This document shows, one piece after another, positions 63,774 to 64,000 of a stretch of 64,000 bases of DNA. This DNA comes from Thiomonas arsenitoxydans (GTDB lineage: Bacteria; Pseudomonadota; Gammaproteobacteria; Burkholderiales; Burkholderiaceae_C), in assembly GCF_000253115.1 (NCBI RefSeq), contig NC_014145.1, forward strand, positions 2,976,001 through 3,040,000, written 5' to 3'. How positions within the stretch are numbered: position 1 is the stretch's first letter; each line of letters opens with the position of its first letter. The position numbers and the translations under genes are program-made. The notes beneath the pieces are model-generated. The model was given only the letters and a program-made list of their open reading frames with translations, did not search any database and was not told where the DNA came from.

Positions 63774-64000
63774 CTAGGTCGTGTCGTCACGAGATGCGCA
63801 GCCAGAGGACGATGCATCGAATTTGCACGGCGGCAACGAATGAGGCGACGTTTTTCGCGTAGCGCGTGGCGATGCCCCTCCATCGCTTGAGATGTAGGAA
63901 GGCGTTCTCGACCAGATGGCGCAGTTTGTAGAGCGCCTTGTCATAGGCCCTGGGTTGCTTGCGGTTCTTGCGCGACGGAATGACGGCTTGCGCACCTTGC
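63774..64000 (-). mobile_element. IS5-family element, partial (runs off window)
   Basis: The element starts with GGTCGTGTCGTCAC at 63774, and the transposase gene enters from the right edge. The left flank ends in TA, in line with the TA or TNA duplication of the IS427 group. The other end is outside the window. Confidence 0.65.
63787..64000 (-). CDS. IS5-family (IS427-type) transposase, C-terminal part
   Basis: The last 70 codons read AVIPSRKNRKQPRAYDKALY, then KLRHLVENAFLHLKRWRGIA and TRYAKNVASFVAAVQIRCIV. The catalytic Glu lies in VENAFLHLKRW. This is the typical end of OrfB of IS427-group transposases. The first part is beyond base 64000. Confidence 0.88.
   Translation of the reverse strand, partial: QGAQAVIPSRKNRKQPRAYDKALYKLRHLVENAFLHLKRWRGIATRYAKNVASFVAAVQIRCIVLWLRIS

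Overview
The window is GC-rich DNA that looks like a betaproteobacterium of the order Burkholderiales. The octaheme tetrathionate-reductase-type cytochrome, the DUF3683 FAD/Fe-S fusion, and the mercury and copper loci together suggest a Thiomonas-like organism from metal- and sulfur-rich water. The genus is an inference from gene content, not a match I could run. I saw no rRNA, tRNA or CRISPR array.

Bases 1 to about 12.5 kb read as chromosomal backbone: an ECF sigma factor with the start of its anti-sigma partner, a Tat-exported ferritin-like protein, an octaheme cytochrome c with a membrane cytochrome b, a nicotinamidase next to a very large FAD/Fe-S oxidoreductase, an HD-GYP protein, an OmpA lipoprotein and a ferritin-like protein. 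A 271-bp palindromic MITE-like element sits between the cytochrome b gene and pncA.

At about 12.67 kb a small 4Fe-4S ferredoxin gene is cut off and a tyrosine recombinase follows. Nearly everything from there to the right edge looks acquired, and no matching right end is visible. The first cargo (13.9-19.6 kb) is an AbiE-type toxin-antitoxin pair with a clear operator, then a membrane protein, a tandem-AAA ATPase and two small proteins. These last four are the best candidate for an undescribed system. Next comes a graveyard of nested mobile elements (19.6-31.2 kb): IS5, LysR and IS110 fragments; an IS630 element split by a complete IS66 with an 8-bp target duplication; an IS3 remnant; a complete IS21; and an IS30 element whose terminal repeat is split by a group II intron.

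Bases 31.2 to 58 kb form a metal-resistance and thiol-redox region. It holds merR-merT-merP-merC-merA, a second MerR-type operon with two thioredoxin-like proteins and a CcdA-like membrane protein, a TlpA/DsbD module, copA/copB/cupredoxin with copRS, and a copper P-type ATPase operon. A second, diverged copy of the TlpA/DsbD module follows, and then a DUF3141-DUF5676-YHS operon. Three 18-bp CopR-like palindromes, upstream of copA/copR, the ATPase operon and the YHS operon, suggest one copper regulon. Several genes here are broken by frameshift, nonsense mutation or deletion.

The last 6 kb hold two degraded IS5 transposases, a broken ParE-type toxin, an HxlR regulator divergent from an enoyl-CoA hydratase and a short-chain dehydrogenase, a DJ-1/PfpI protein, and a ribbon-helix-helix gene cut by another IS5-family element that runs off the edge.
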